Source: Cyanophora paradoxa | Lineage: Eukaryota; Glaucocystophyceae; Cyanophorales; Cyanophoraceae | DNA: 64,000 bases | Direction of reading: 5' to 3' | Assembly: GCA_004431415.1 (NCBI GenBank) | Contig: QPMI01000057.1 | Location: 62,001-126,000 of the forward strand | Shown: one piece after another, positions 32,562-44,800 of the stretch | How positions within the stretch are numbered: position 1 is the first letter of the stretch | How the letters are laid out: each line of letters begins with the position of its first letter | Notes under the pieces: generated by a model | Databases searched by the model: none | What the model saw: the letters and a program-made list of their open reading frames with translations, nothing else | Told to the model about the DNA's origin: nothing | Made by a program: the position numbers and the translations under genes

Positions 32562-34208
32562 CTAAGTTGAAAAGTCCAGCAGAGCCTGCAGCTGTGCTTG
32601 GGATAAACCGAGGGTGGAACACAAATTCTGCTCTATCTCTGATGTTTCAGAGATGTTCTCTGTTGGCGCTGTCGATGGAACAACCCGGTGCATCCCATCC
32701 CGGGCTCGTCGAGCAAATCTTGGCATCCGATAATCACCCCTTGAGCGCGACTCAAGTGGAAGATCAGCCCAAGTTTTGTATCCTCGCTCCCGATATCCCT
32801 GCAGGGCAAGTTTCAAATACTCATATGGGCGAAGCCATTCAGATGGCACACTTTCAACCTCTCTATGTCTGCTCGAAGTGCTCGTTCGGTGGCTAATGCT
32901 CGGACAAAATCCATGTGCGCCACTGGGTCATCAAAGAAACGCTGGCATGATTGCCTAAGTCAATACGAGTGACGACGAAAGCAAAGCATGTAACAAGCGA
33001 CCTGGTATACACGTGCTCGAATGAAAGTATCTCGTTCTTCCTTCGAGAGACCACGGTCCCAAGCTCTTTGCTACGGTACACACATGAGATCGATTTGCAG
33101 CTCTGCATGAGTCGTACCTTTTTCATATCGAGCAATCCTCGAGCAAGAACAATCTCTACTCGACGTTCTCTCTCCATAACCTTCTGGTTATAGGCATGGA
33201 GAACACTAAGTTTCAAGTCTGCGAAATCAGGAGTTCGGCCCTTCAGTGCAATAACATCAAACGGTAGGATATTCAGTACCTCGCTGAGCTGGTGTATCAT
33301 CGGCTGTGAACATAATATCGGCAATGCATGTCTCAGCTTCAGTCTGGAAGCAGCCGTTAGTACAGAGAAATACAGTAGGAGTCGTATATACCTCGAAAGG
33401 GATGTCTTCGAATTCTCCTCTGCGCATCATGTATCCAGCAGACTCTAAAGCTACGGCCTGAGATAAGGTTAGCTGGATCGCTTTCATTTTGAAGGTTGGT
33501 GTCTTTGATGACCTTGGCCAATCGGCGAGGCTCAAGCCTCACAGCATCTGCTGCCCCGGATGCAACGGCGGTATTGCTGAATCCAGACACATCGTTTCCT
33601 GGTGCCGTGGTGTCCAGTGGTCTGCAAGGCTCTGTGTTCACCAATGGACTGCACGATATCTCCTGCTGTTCTGGGTCCTCTGAAGCTGCAGGCTGGAAGC
33701 CAGCAGGAGCCAGTTCACCACTGATGTCAGGCATTGGAGCACACGCTGAAGACAGATAAATGTTGGTATAATGAGTAGCACACTGAGTTCGATCCTTTGA
33801 TCGAACATGCTCGGCGATCTGCATGTCGTTATTGCATGAACTCCACGGGGAACGGAGATCTAGACTCGGACCTCACGCCAGTTGCCAAGCCCATACATTT
33901 CAATGCCCTGTTGGCCATTAGAGCAGGAAATTTTCGAAGGCAGACACTCAGACCTCCAAAAGAAGCAATTCTTCATCAGTGCTCCAGCCGGACATCAACA
34001 GCTCGAAGTGCATGCCTTCGGCTGCAACTGAATAGTAGTCGTGAAATCGCTTGTGCGCTTCGAGCTCGGCGCCTTGTGCGAAGCAGCCGACGCAGAGGAT
34101 CAAATCGCGGCACTCCGCGCATTTGACCCTCGGTTCGTTGGAGACATCGTCGTTACACGCCTTGCATGCGATGGCTGAGCGTAGAGCGACGGGATCTGCG
34201 CTCTCCAT
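32562..34208 (-). CDS. ADA2: ADA2, SAGA/ADA transcriptional adaptor (ZZ and SANT)
   Basis: ADA2 couples the GCN5 acetyltransferase to chromatin in SAGA-type complexes. The start at 34208 leads straight into a ZZ zinc finger (CKACNDDVSNEPRVKCAEC, then CVGCFAQGAELEAHKRFHDY). A SANT domain follows (SGWSTDEELLLLE, GLGNWRE, IAEHVRSKDRTQCATHY). Central ADA2 blocks are RRGEFEDIPFE, EAETCIADIMFTADD and ALKGRTPDFADLKLSVLHAY, then NQKVMERERRVEIVLARGLL near 33260-33130, and DFVRALATERALRADIERLK near 32910. The last exon ends EIEQNLCSTLGLSQAQLQAL, the first part of a SWIRM domain, and stops 5 residues later. The remaining roughly 50 residues of SWIRM are missing. The stop lies 17 bases from a family B repeat, so the gene end may have been cut short, unless a further exon was overlooked. 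Confidence 0.9.
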
Positions 34209-34989
34209 AGCACGCGACTCGCTGACTTGCTGAACGAGTTTTCAGTGCGGTTATGGTCGAAATAACGACTTCATTGTTGTACGGACGTGCTAATGCAGAT
34301 CGCTGGCAGACTCGCTGCCACTCGCTGCTGTGACTCGCAGGATAGTGGGGTACGCATACGCGAGTACTCAACGAACGAAGTTGAACGGTCACCGGGTTAA
34401 CGTTGCAACGGGGCATGCATCATGGCATGTTAGCCCCTATGATGTTAAGATTGCAATTGCAGATCCGGGCCGGGGCTGTTATTTAAATTACATTCGAATT
34501 CGATCAGCGCCTGGGGCTTCGATTTCAGGCAAGCTCACGATCAGCTGCTAGCGCTGAGCCGACACCGGAAGCTTAAGGGCAACGTGCACACGTGTGCCTG
34601 CGCTTGCGCAGGCACACCTCCACAGCGAGCTCAGTTTAATCATTGAGGCTCAGTAGAGCCAGAAATTCAAGATCCAACAGGCTGTGAATTCTCATTCCAA
34701 GTACTAGTGGAAAGCTTAAGCCTAGGCCTGCATGTACGATGCTACAATTCGACCGGCGAACCGTGAACACTGCTAGCCAGACAATCTAGTAAGACATCGC
34801 ATGTCGCATCAATACAAGGAGGCTGCTTCACAAGCCTTCACAGATGCAAGCCTGGCCCCTCGGCGATTTGGGGTTTGACGCTCTTTTGCAGGCGTGTGGC
34901 ATGCACAGTAGCCGAGGCAAATAAAGAACTTAGCGGCAAACTGGGGCAGCATATTACTTCGATTTGGCCCTGGCGGGAACGGAGGAGCC
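34209..34989. other. Intergenic: ADA2 5' flank
   Basis: No gene is seen. It contains short palindromes, such as CACACGTGTG near 34585, and AT-rich patches. Confidence 0.5.
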
Positions 34990-35188
34990 TCCGGGCAAGG
35001 CCCGCACCTTCGCATCTTTTGATCTTAAACCTAGCACTAGAGCACTTCGATTTCGACTTGCCTTCGCAACTGAGCCCGGGCGAGACCGTGAACTGTGCCG
35101 TGGCATTGCCCGGCCTCGCGGTCGCTGACCGCGGACCCTCGCTAGTCAGAACAGCTAGCCAGATACCGCGTGTCACGTCAAAATGCAC
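34990..35188 (-). repeat. Dispersed repeat family B, copy 2
   Basis: The minus strand begins GCATTTTGACGTGACACGCG, then GTATCTGGCTAGCTGTTCTG. It shares CACGGTCTCGCCCGGGCTCA and the far-end GGTGCGGGCCTTGC with copy 1. It starts 17 bases after the HSBP1 stop, in sense. Confidence 0.9.
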
Positions 35189-35203
35189 AAGCTTGGGGTG
35201 GCA

Positions 35204-35659
35204 TTACTTTCCCTCCTTCTCCTCGGCGCCAGCTTTCGAAGAACATCAGGCGCGGCACGCGTGCACGCACACACCAACGAACCTTGAGCCATCAGTTCCC
35301 CTATCGATTTCTCGAGGTCGTCAATGCGCGCGCCCATCTCGTCAACTGAGCCGTGCGCAGTTTAGTAGGTCGAGCGGAAAAGAGCGACTGCAGGACGACT
35401 CACTGCGGCCCAGGATGGAGTCCGACATTTGCTGAAAACGCGATTGCTGTGCGCACGTCAGCCCAGGGTGAAGCTTGCCGGCGAAACACGCACCATCTGC
35501 TGAAGGAGGTTTTGAACCTGCACGGCAACGAAAGGGCGGCCGTGTCAGGTGGGCGCGGCGGCTTGCAGAGAAATGCACTGCCAAGGTTCTGGGGGTGGGG
35601 CGCACGAAAACGGTCAGGTCCTGCGTGTTGGTCGGGAGGTCTGCGTTCTCCTTCTCCAT
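35204..35659 (-). CDS. HSBP1: Heat-shock factor binding protein 1 (HSBP1)
   Basis: Small coiled-coil hexamer-forming protein that binds the trimerisation domain of heat-shock factor and dampens its activity; it also stabilises WASH assembly in animals. Exons on the minus strand: MEKENADLPTNTQDLTVFV (35659 on), VQNLLQQM near 35515, QSRFQQMSDSILGR near 35445-35405, VDEMGARIDDLEKSIGELMA near 35345-35290, and a tail DVLRKLAPRRREGK with its stop at 35204-35206. The heptads, DLT...LLQQM, MSD.I.GR and RIDDLEK.I.. match HSBP1 of animals and plants. It is about 80-90 residues long, as in the family, and head-to-head with the giant channel gene, 220 bases between the starts. Confidence 0.9.
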
Positions 35660-35879
35660 GTACTTTATGTGCGAATTCGCTGTCCTGGCTCGGAGTCGTT
35701 CGCTGCTCACTGTCGCGCTGTCTTGTGTCCAACAGCTCGATATCTTGTACCCGTTACAGGGCCGCGGTCCCCAGTGTAACCGCACCGTGACCGACCGTCC
35801 TCGGCGCCGTGACACCTGTAACCGCCGCTCGCTGTACCAGCAGGGCGGCGAAGCGTTCGGCAAAGCGGTCGGCGGGGGG
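35660..35879. promoter_or_regulatory. Shared 5' spacer HSBP1 (-) / channel (+)
   Basis: 220 bases between two divergent start codons. Promoter function is inferred from position. No TATA box is evident. Confidence 0.45.
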
Positions 35880-38800
35880 ATGGAGCCGGCTGTGCAAAGC
35901 GATCTGCGACTGCCGGACGATGCCACCACCCAGGACGCGACGACTCTCAATTCGCTAGAAGGAGACGCCGCCCAGAGCAGCCCGCGGCTGCAGACTGAGA
36001 GCGTCGACGATGCCGACTCCGACGCTTCCGAGAAGGAGTTGAGGCGTTCCATAGCACGGCATATCAGCGCAAATCAGCTGGCGAAGCTGGAGGACGTGAT
36101 GCGGAGCGGGGCAAGGGCTGATTTCACCGGTGGGTTGTCGCGGCGCTCAGCGCGGGTAGCGGTTTGCTGATCCGCCCGTGATTTCGCAGTCGAAGGCGAT
36201 CAGGAGGCTTCGCCAGTGCTGCTGTTCGCGCTGCGCAAGGCAAATCTGGATGCCGCAAGGCCCGTGTCCTGCCTCGGCGGTTGCAATTCGTGCGCGCTGA
36301 ACTCGCGGTCTCGGCAGGACGCTGCTTTTTGGGAAACCTGACGGCGATGTTGGTGACCCTCTTCGATGCAAGCTCGACGCCACAGACGCTCGCGGCATCA
36401 CGGCCCTCATGGTGCGCTCTTGCATCCGGTTTTGCGCAGCATCACTAACACAGCATGTACCAGTACGCGTGCGCAAGCGGGCTATACGAGTTCGCGGAGC
36501 TGCTGGTAGCGCTGGGGGCGAACCTGGCGTTGAAGGACCACGAGGGCCAGAATGCCCTCTTCCATGCGTTCATCAATCGGAAGGGCGAGGATTCGCTTGC
36601 CTTTTTCAAGCGCCTCTGCACGAAAGCGGCGCTGCTGCGGGTGCCGGATCCCGACGACGAGGTGCCCGTGGACAAGCTCTTGCTGGACCACGCCGAGCGC
36701 AACCGCCGTATGACTGTCCTCATGCTCGCATCCGCCGCCGGCGCCTACGCCTACGCCGAGTTCACACCGCCCCGCCCCGCATGGCGATTGCGCCCTCAAT
36801 TCGAGACGCAGGGTGCTTGTCTGGAAGGGTGCCAACGTGCACGCCCGTGACGGCAACGGCGAGTCGGTCCGTCGCCCAGCACGCGGAACCCTTGTCGCGT
36901 GGCGCTGAAGGCGGGAGGGCGCAGGCTCCATTTCACGCGCTCAACAGCCAGGATCACTTTGAAAAGCTTCTCGAGTAGGGCCATGCCGCCGCAGCCGCCA
37001 GAGGCGGGCGCCGACGCAAGGGCGCAGGCTCTTCTACACGCCGGATGGGTACCTGCGGCTACACCAGCGGGATCGCAAGGGCGTCGACAAGCTGCTGCCC
37101 ATGATGGAGGTCGAGGCGCGCCTCACCCCTCCCCCCACGGCCCGGGCATCTCCTCACCGATGTGCAGGAGGAACTGCGACCCGCCAAGTGGCCTGTCATG
37201 CATATCAAGTGCGGCCCGGGGATCGTTGGGCCTTTGCCGGCTGGCGGCCGAGCATTGCTGATGGCGCGGTAGGTATGCATTGAACGACAACTACCAGTCT
37301 CTCCTCTCCTATGCCGTCCGCAACCGTGCGCCCAGCTCCGCGCCGTACGATCCCGGCAAACACCGCCGCAGGCAAGGTCGATCAGGCCCGGATGCTGCTG
37401 GACAGGCGCGTGGGACATGGAAGGGCGGGGGCGGCGGGCTTCTGATCCCGCAGGGCAGGTACCAGCTTGACCCGGATTTCCACGACCGAGACGGACGGAC
37501 GCCGCTGGTGTACGCCGCGCAGAACGCGAACGAGCACGGCCTCATGCTCGTGCGGTGCGATTCGTGGGGCGGACTGGCTTGTCCCTCGCCGACGGGCCTG
37601 CAGCATGCTCCTGCAGCCGGACACGTACCGCGAGAAGGTTCCCGCCAAGGACGATGACGGTGTGCCGATCCTCGAGAAAGACGGGACGCCAAAAATGGTG
37701 GACGAAGTGAAGACCCGGTGGAAGACGGCGGACACCAAGAAGCGCGACTTGTGCGCCTCCTGCCGCCTGCCGCCCGCCGCCGCCAGCTGACGGGCCGCAG
37801 CTTCGGGGTTACCGCGCTGCAGGTCGCCCTCGAGAACCAGAACATTGCCTGCGCCCGTGAGCTTCTTGGCGGCGGCGGTGAGGGTGGGCCTACTGCTGGC
37901 ATTGACCCAGCTATGCAGGGTGCGGCCTCTAGCCCGCCTCTGTACATGTTGCCTCCTGAACTCATCCACAGATATCCTTCGTACCATCGTGTACCCTGGG
38001 TGGGCGGCAATCCTTAGCCTTGTCGCGCCGAGTCAGCTGAGCGGCGACGCAGGGGCAAGACGCCGCTGATGAACTGCGTGGGGAAGGAGGGGGCCCTGGG
38101 TCTCACCAAGGAGCTCCTGAACGCCCGTGTAGACGTCAACGCCAGTACGTACACGCGCACCCGGCGACCCTCACGTCGCGCGGGCTGAAGGCGGGCGCGT
38201 AGGAGACGTGAATGGGCGGACGGCGCTGATGTACGTTGCGGTGCGTGGCGATCTTGAGGACCAGAACTACGAGGAGTCACGCACCACCCGCTCCCTCGTC
38301 AACGCCTCAGTCAAGGTCTACGACCGCGACTGCGACGGCCGCACTGTCTGCCCCGCCCTGCCCCGCCCGCCCCATGCCGCCGCTGACATAAGTGTAGGCG
38401 CTGCATTTCGCGGCGTTCAACATGGTGAAGAGGCAGGAGTTCAAGGGGGCGGAGTTCCTTACGACGCGCATTGACGTGATCAAGGAGCTCGTGACGACGG
38501 CCCGCGACCTCCCCGGCGTCCTGGACGACTCGGACCGCCCGCCCCTCACCTACGGTCCGACCCTGCCCCGCCCCGCCCGCCGCCGACGTGGGCATCACAC
38601 TCGCTCCTCCAGCAATCTTCTGCCGACCGGGACGCGGCCGGCCGGCGCTCCCTGACTACGCGGCCATGGCGGCGGCGGTGACGGAGGCGCGCGGGGCGGC
38701 CAAGGCGGAGGAGGCAGCGTCGCAACGGGCGCTGCCGGCGGCCGAGGGCTCCCTCGAGGCCATAGCCGCCGAGCTGCACGCACGGCACCCCGAGGGCCGC

Positions 38801-41800
38801 CTCGCCCGGCGCTCCAGCTCCGTCGCCAAGGTCGCCTCCATCCCCGACCGCGTCCTCCTCTCCCGCGCCGGCGCGCCACGCCCCCGCAAAATCCCCGCTG
38901 CGGCCCCCGATTCGCGACGCAGGGTTCGACGTGGAGGCGCTGCCGGCAGACTTTGACGCGGCCAAAGCCCTGCGCGCTGCCGACGAGGAGCGTGCTCGTG
39001 TGCGGTGGATGATGGAGCGCGGCATCGCCCTCCTTCTTCATCTCGACCTCACCCGCGTCAAGCGGGCCGACGGAAGCGTCGACCCCAAGGCCGACGTGCG
39101 CGGCGCCATGCAATGGACCGTCGACTTCCGCGACGCGGTCGGCCTGTCGCCCCTGATGTGGTGCGCTGCCGCCACGTCGCGCGTCGCGCTCGCGCCGCCT
39201 TTTCGCGCTCCCGCTGCCTTTTCCGGCGCTGAGCGGCGGCGGCAGGGCGGCCTTCACGGACTTTGCGGACCCGGCTGTCTACGGCCGCGAGTGCCTCGAG
39301 TGCGCAACACCCACCGCCTCCCCCCCCCCCCCCCCCCCCCCCCCCCCGCCCTTCGCCACCGCCGCTCCGCCTTAAGGACCTGCAGCCTGCTGCTCCTCTG
39401 CTCGAAGAACGCGGACATGAAACGCTTCCTCGACGCGGTGCGTGGCGCGTGACGCGCGCGCTCGGGGTCCTGCGGGGGGCGAGGCGGGTCGCAGCCGCGG
39501 GAGCACGAGATCGAGCTCGACGAGGAGAAACAACCCACATTCCAGCCAGGAGAGCCCGAGTTCCTCGGCCTCGTCGAGTACTTCGCCTCCTTCGACCCTA
39601 TCGTCAACTGTCCGCCGCCAGACCCCCCCCCCCCCCCCCCCCCCCCCCTCCCTTCCCGGCCCGCCTCGCTGACCGGCCAATCGCAGACCGAAAGATCGTC
39701 CGTGTCTGCCGGCTCCCTGTCCACTGTGCTCTCCTCTTTTCCCGGGCTTTTCGCGAACGAGCGAACCAGGACGAGGCGGGCACCCGTTCCCCATGCATTT
39801 TTCCCCAGGCAGCTGGCGGGTGCCTAATGGGCGTGCAGGTGCGCAATGCGGAGTTCAGCGAGCTGGCTGACCAGGCGGTGGAGCTCGCCTTCGAGTGCGC
39901 TCGCCGTGCATATCCCTTGCCGCCCCACGTGAGACGGCCGCGCAGGCTTCTCGACGAGAAGTACCAGGAGCCAGACTTTCACGACAAGCTCCGTGACTTC
40001 TTCGAGGCGCCGCACATTGGTGCCCGCCGCCGCGCCGCGCCTGCAGCTGTCCCTTACCTCCCGCCCCGCAGTCTCCCTCGAGCACAAGCGCCTCCTTGCC
40101 GAGCGACGGGCTGCCTACTCAGCGCAGCACGGGGCATCTGCCTGCGACGATATGTTTTCCGGGCCGGCAGCCTCGAGCCGTGAGGACGAGAAGTCCGGCC
40201 TCCTTCCGTCCTCTCTGACCTCTTCTGGCCGCGGCGGCCCGGCCTCTCCGAGGGTGCTCGGGGGCCCCAACCCGGCTCTCGCTGCTGGGCCTCACGCTGC
40301 CCGCAGCCAGGGGCCGTCCGCATGCCTGCGCCAAAGCGGGAGAGCCTCATCGACATCGCGCAGTCGATCGGATCTCGCGCTGGCAAGTGGATGGTGCGCG
40401 AGGCCGCGTGGCATTGCACGCCTGCTCCCTTCGGGGACCGCGCCGAGGCGGCACACGCAGGCGCATCCGGCAACGAAGGCGTATCTGCGGGTGAAGTGGG
40501 CTGGGGAGATGGCCCCCGGGGAGTCTACCCTCGGCTTTGTGTTTTTGCGACCCTTCGACGGGATCCTCACGCAGTCCGCGTACTATGCGGAGGAGCGCTA
40601 CAACGTGTTTGAGGGAAGCGTGCCAAACCGACCGGCCTCGTTCTTTGCCACGGCCCGTGGCAAGTTCGCCATGGAGTTCCTCTTCTATTTGTCCTTCATC
40701 GTCTTCTATACGCTTGGTGCTGCCCCTCCCCGCCCGCTGCCTGCGCCGCCGCGCGACCAACCCGTGCGGGGCTGCAGCTATTAACAATCAGACTGTCCAC
40801 ATGAACCTCTACGACCTGGTGCGGCCCCCGCATCGCGAGCGTGGCACAGGCATGCGAGGCAGCGGGCGCAGCTGCTCGGAATCATGGTGGCGGGCTTTGT
40901 GGCAGCCGAGGGAGGGCAGCTTATAGAGGAGCGCTTCGAGTACTTCAAGTCCCCGTTCGCCCCGCCCCCACCCCTTCTGCACCGCTTCCTCGCCCGCGGC
41001 TTCTTCCGACCCGCCACCGCCAGATGGAACCTATCTGACGTCACAATGATGGGGGTCCGTGGGTCTACAGGCTATTTGGACTCTACCCGGGTCTCAACCG
41101 CTCGCGCCGCAGATTTTCCTTGCCTACTACCTGCTACGGACATATGCCCAGATACACGTCCGCCGGCCCCGGGATGCCCCTGCCCGCCCATCGCACCTGA
41201 CACCCGCGGCAGCCGGGATGGTCATCAGCGGACTGGAACGTGATGGCGTACCGGGTGCTGGCACCGAATGCGATTCTCCTCTGGACGCGCCTCCTAAATA
41301 CCTGCGACCTACACCCCGACCTTGGCGTCAGCACCGCCCTGTCCCGCCTCTTCTCGCTTCGCCCGCTACTTACACTGGTCGCTTGCTTCCACCCCACAGC
41401 CACTACTCGTGATCATCAAGGGGGTGTGCGAATCGAGGCGCTACTGGGCGCGCGGGGCCCTCACCATGGCTACAGATGATGACGGACTTCTTTGTGTTCA
41501 TCGTGGTGCTCGCCCTGGTGCTGCTGGGCTTCGCGCAGACGATCCACGTTTTCATGGAGCCCATCCTCTCCCCCGACAACAACCTCGCACTCTCCGACTC
41601 TATGTGCGTGGTGGCCCTCGCCACCGCCTCCCCTGTCCCCCCTGGCACGGGCACCTGACGTGCTTGCAGCATCATGATGTTCCGGGCGGTCCTGGGGGGC
41701 GACTTCTACGAGCAGGTGCAAGAGGCGTTCCCTGCATGGGGTCCACTCTTCTACTTCGTTTTTGTCATCCTCACCACTGTCATGCTCCTCAACCTCCTGA

Positions 41801-44800
41801 TTGCCGTGCGGACCCCGTCGGTCCCTTCTCCATGCCCCCGGCCTGACGCCTCCCGTCAGCTCTTTGGTGGCACCTACGGCCGCATCACCGACAATGCCCG
41901 TGCGATATCCCCTCGTCCGGCTGGAGCCCTTTGGTCCGGCAGGGCCTGAGGCGGGGGTTTGGGGCGCAGAGAACGAGTTCCAGTTCGGGCGAGCGACAAC
42001 TTACCTCTCGTTCGTCCAGCGCGACTACGTACCACCGCCCTTCAACCTTGTTGCCAAGGCCTTCTCCATTGTTGGCGCCCTCCCTGTCTTCTGCTTCGGG
42101 CGCTCCTGCCGTGCTGGTGCCTGCGAGCGCCTTGGCAACCGTGTTGCGTCGATCGCCTTCCTCTTCTGCCTGGCTCCCTTCGCCGTCGTCCTCTACATCC
42201 CTGTCACCGTGTACGAGCGTCTTGCCGGTGAGAAAGCACGTGCACTCGAGGACGAGGAGGCAGCTGGCGGGGCCCGTGAGGGCGCTGCTGCGGACACAGA
42301 CGCGGAGGAGGACGACTTCACAATCGTGCTGTACGAGGGTGAGGGGGAGGAGGAGGGGGAGGAGGGCTGGCAGCAGGTGCACCGCCTAAACCGCACAATG
42401 CAGCGCGAAGTGCGGAACAGCCTTGGCCTCATTGAGGCACGTCTTACGGGCCTTGAGCGCCGTGTCGAGGCCAGCAAGGATCCCCAGAAGAGCCACGCAC
42501 GGCCAGCCCTTGCCGCCCCACGGATCGCCAATGACGGAACCCTGCTTGGCCCACTTGAGCCGCCGGAGCCGCCGCCACCGGAGCCGACAGAGCATGAAAT
42601 TGTGCTCGGAGAACTGGCAAAGTTGCAGGGAAACCTCGACGCCTTTGTGGCTTCCCTCTCGCAGCGCTCGGAAGGGGAGATGGAGGACGTGCGCCGGCAG
42701 GTGCAGCGTGCATCCCAAATGGACGTCATCCTCGACAAGAAGCTCGCTGCCCTCACCGAGGCCGTCACTGCACTCCTCGCGCGGGGCGAGCATCACGCCG
42801 ACACAGCCCTTGCTGCAGCACGCGCAGCTATCGAGCGCCGTGTAGAGGACCGTGTTGCTGGCGTTGAGGCGACCCTTGCACAGCAGGGGGCCGAGCTTGC
42901 GCAGGCCAGCGGCGCCCTTGGTGTCAAAATCAACGGTGTGGAGCTCCGTCTGCAGCAGCGCATGCAGGAGGTCGCCACTGTGCTTGACGGCCACCTCCAT
43001 GAGCGTACCCGTGTGCGTCTCTACGTCCTGTGCGGCTGTTGAACGCTTGCTGAGTCGCCTCGCTGCAGAGCCTCGAAGCTTCTCTCACCCGTCATCTCTC
43101 TGCCATTCTTGCATCCATTACTGGCACCAGCATCCTTCCCGATTCCGGCCTAGAGGCGAGCGCACAGCTTCCAAAGAGCACTGCTACCACTGGCATCACT
43201 GCCGCCGACCCCCCATCAGTGGAGCTTGAGCTCGCTGCGGCGGCGGCTGGCGTCCGAACCCTGCCCGAGGTTAAGAAGCCCCCTGCGGAGGCGGCAAAGG
43301 CAGAGACTGCTTCGGGCAAGACTGGCAGCAAGCGAAAGGGTGCTGCTGCTGGTTCCGCCGGGGGGCCCACTCCCTTGGCTGCCGTGCTGGCCACAGCTGA
43401 GACGTATCCAGCATCTGCTGGCATCCCCGTGGCCACTTCTGCATCAACCGAGCCTCCAGCTGCAGTGCCTCGGGCCCTCTCGCGGGCTGTGTCGGCAGCA
43501 TCTGGTACTGGGGCAACGCTGGAGGAGCGGTTGACAGCGCAAATATCGTTGATTGCCGCTCATGTGGCCAGTGTCGAGGAGGACACCAGGGCGAATGTAA
43601 GGGAGACACGGCGCGTCCTTGAGGACCGCCTTGCTAGCCTTGCAGCTACGCTGACTGGCGGTGCCGAGGAGGAGCATGCACAAGAGTCACCTCCGCCTGC
43701 TGCTGCGGGCTCCACTGCGGCCGCCACTGTGGTGGGCAAGTGGAAGGCAGCAGTTGGAACTTCCACTCTGGAAGACCGTCTTGCCAAGAAAATCCTTCTT
43801 GTCGCGCAGACTGTTGCCAAGAACGACGAGCAGATGAAGCAGCAGGTTGCCGAGACGACTCGCACCCTGGAGAAGCGCCTGACGGAGCTTGCATCCACGT
43901 TGACGGGCAGCATCAGCGAGACCAAGCAGGCGATCAGCGAGACCAAGCAGGAGACTGAGAAGCGCCTGTCGACAACGTCGAGTGGCATGGAGAAGAAAAC
44001 GCAGGCCTTGCAGGAGTCGATGTCGGCAGCGACTTCAGGCCTGGAGTCGAAGGTGGCCATGGCGACGTCCACCCTGGAGCAGCGTTTGTCTCAGCAGATT
44101 GTTGCTGTCGCCCAGTCCATCGCGAAGACGGAGGAGCAGATGAAGCAGCAGGTTGCCGAGACGACTCGCACCATTGAGGGGCGCCTGACGGAGCTTGCGT
44201 CCACGTTGACGGGCAGCATCAGCGAGACCAAGCAGGCGATCAGCGAGACCAAGCAGGAGACTGAGAAGCGCCTGTCGACAACGTCGAGTGGCATGGAGAA
44301 GAAGACACAGGCCTTGCAGGAGTCGATGTCGGCAGCGACTTCAGGCCTGGAGTCGAAGGTGGCCATGGCGACGTCCACCCTGGAGCAGCGTTTGTCTCAG
44401 CAGATTGTTGCTGTCGCCCAGTCCATCGCGAAGACGGAGGAGCAGATGAAGCAGCAGGTTGCCGAGACGACTCGCACCATTGAGGGGCGCCTGACGGAGC
44501 TTGCGTCCACGTTGACGGGCAGCATCAGCGAGACCAAGCAGGCGATCAGCGAGACCAAGCAGGAGACTGAGAAGCGCCTGTCGACAACGTCGAGTGGCAT
44601 GGAGAAGAAGACGCAGGCCTTGCAGGAGTCGATGTCGGCAGCGACTTCAGGCCTGGAGTCGAAGGTGGCCATGGCGACGTCCACCCTGGAGCAGCGTTTG
44701 TCTCAGCAGATTGTTGCTGTCGCCCAGTCCATCGCGAAGACGGAGGAGCAACTCAAGCAGCAGGTTACTGAGACGACTCGCACCATTGAGGGGCGCCTGA

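Noticed and set aside
35342-36052. Long minus-strand frame overlapping HSBP1 and the channel start
   Set aside because: Only its segment around 35405-35445 is an HSBP1 exon; the rest is antisense to channel exon 1 and has no protein signature.
39263-40183. 306-codon Pro-rich plus-strand frame
   Set aside because: It runs through two poly(C) introns of the channel gene; only short parts are in the coding frame.
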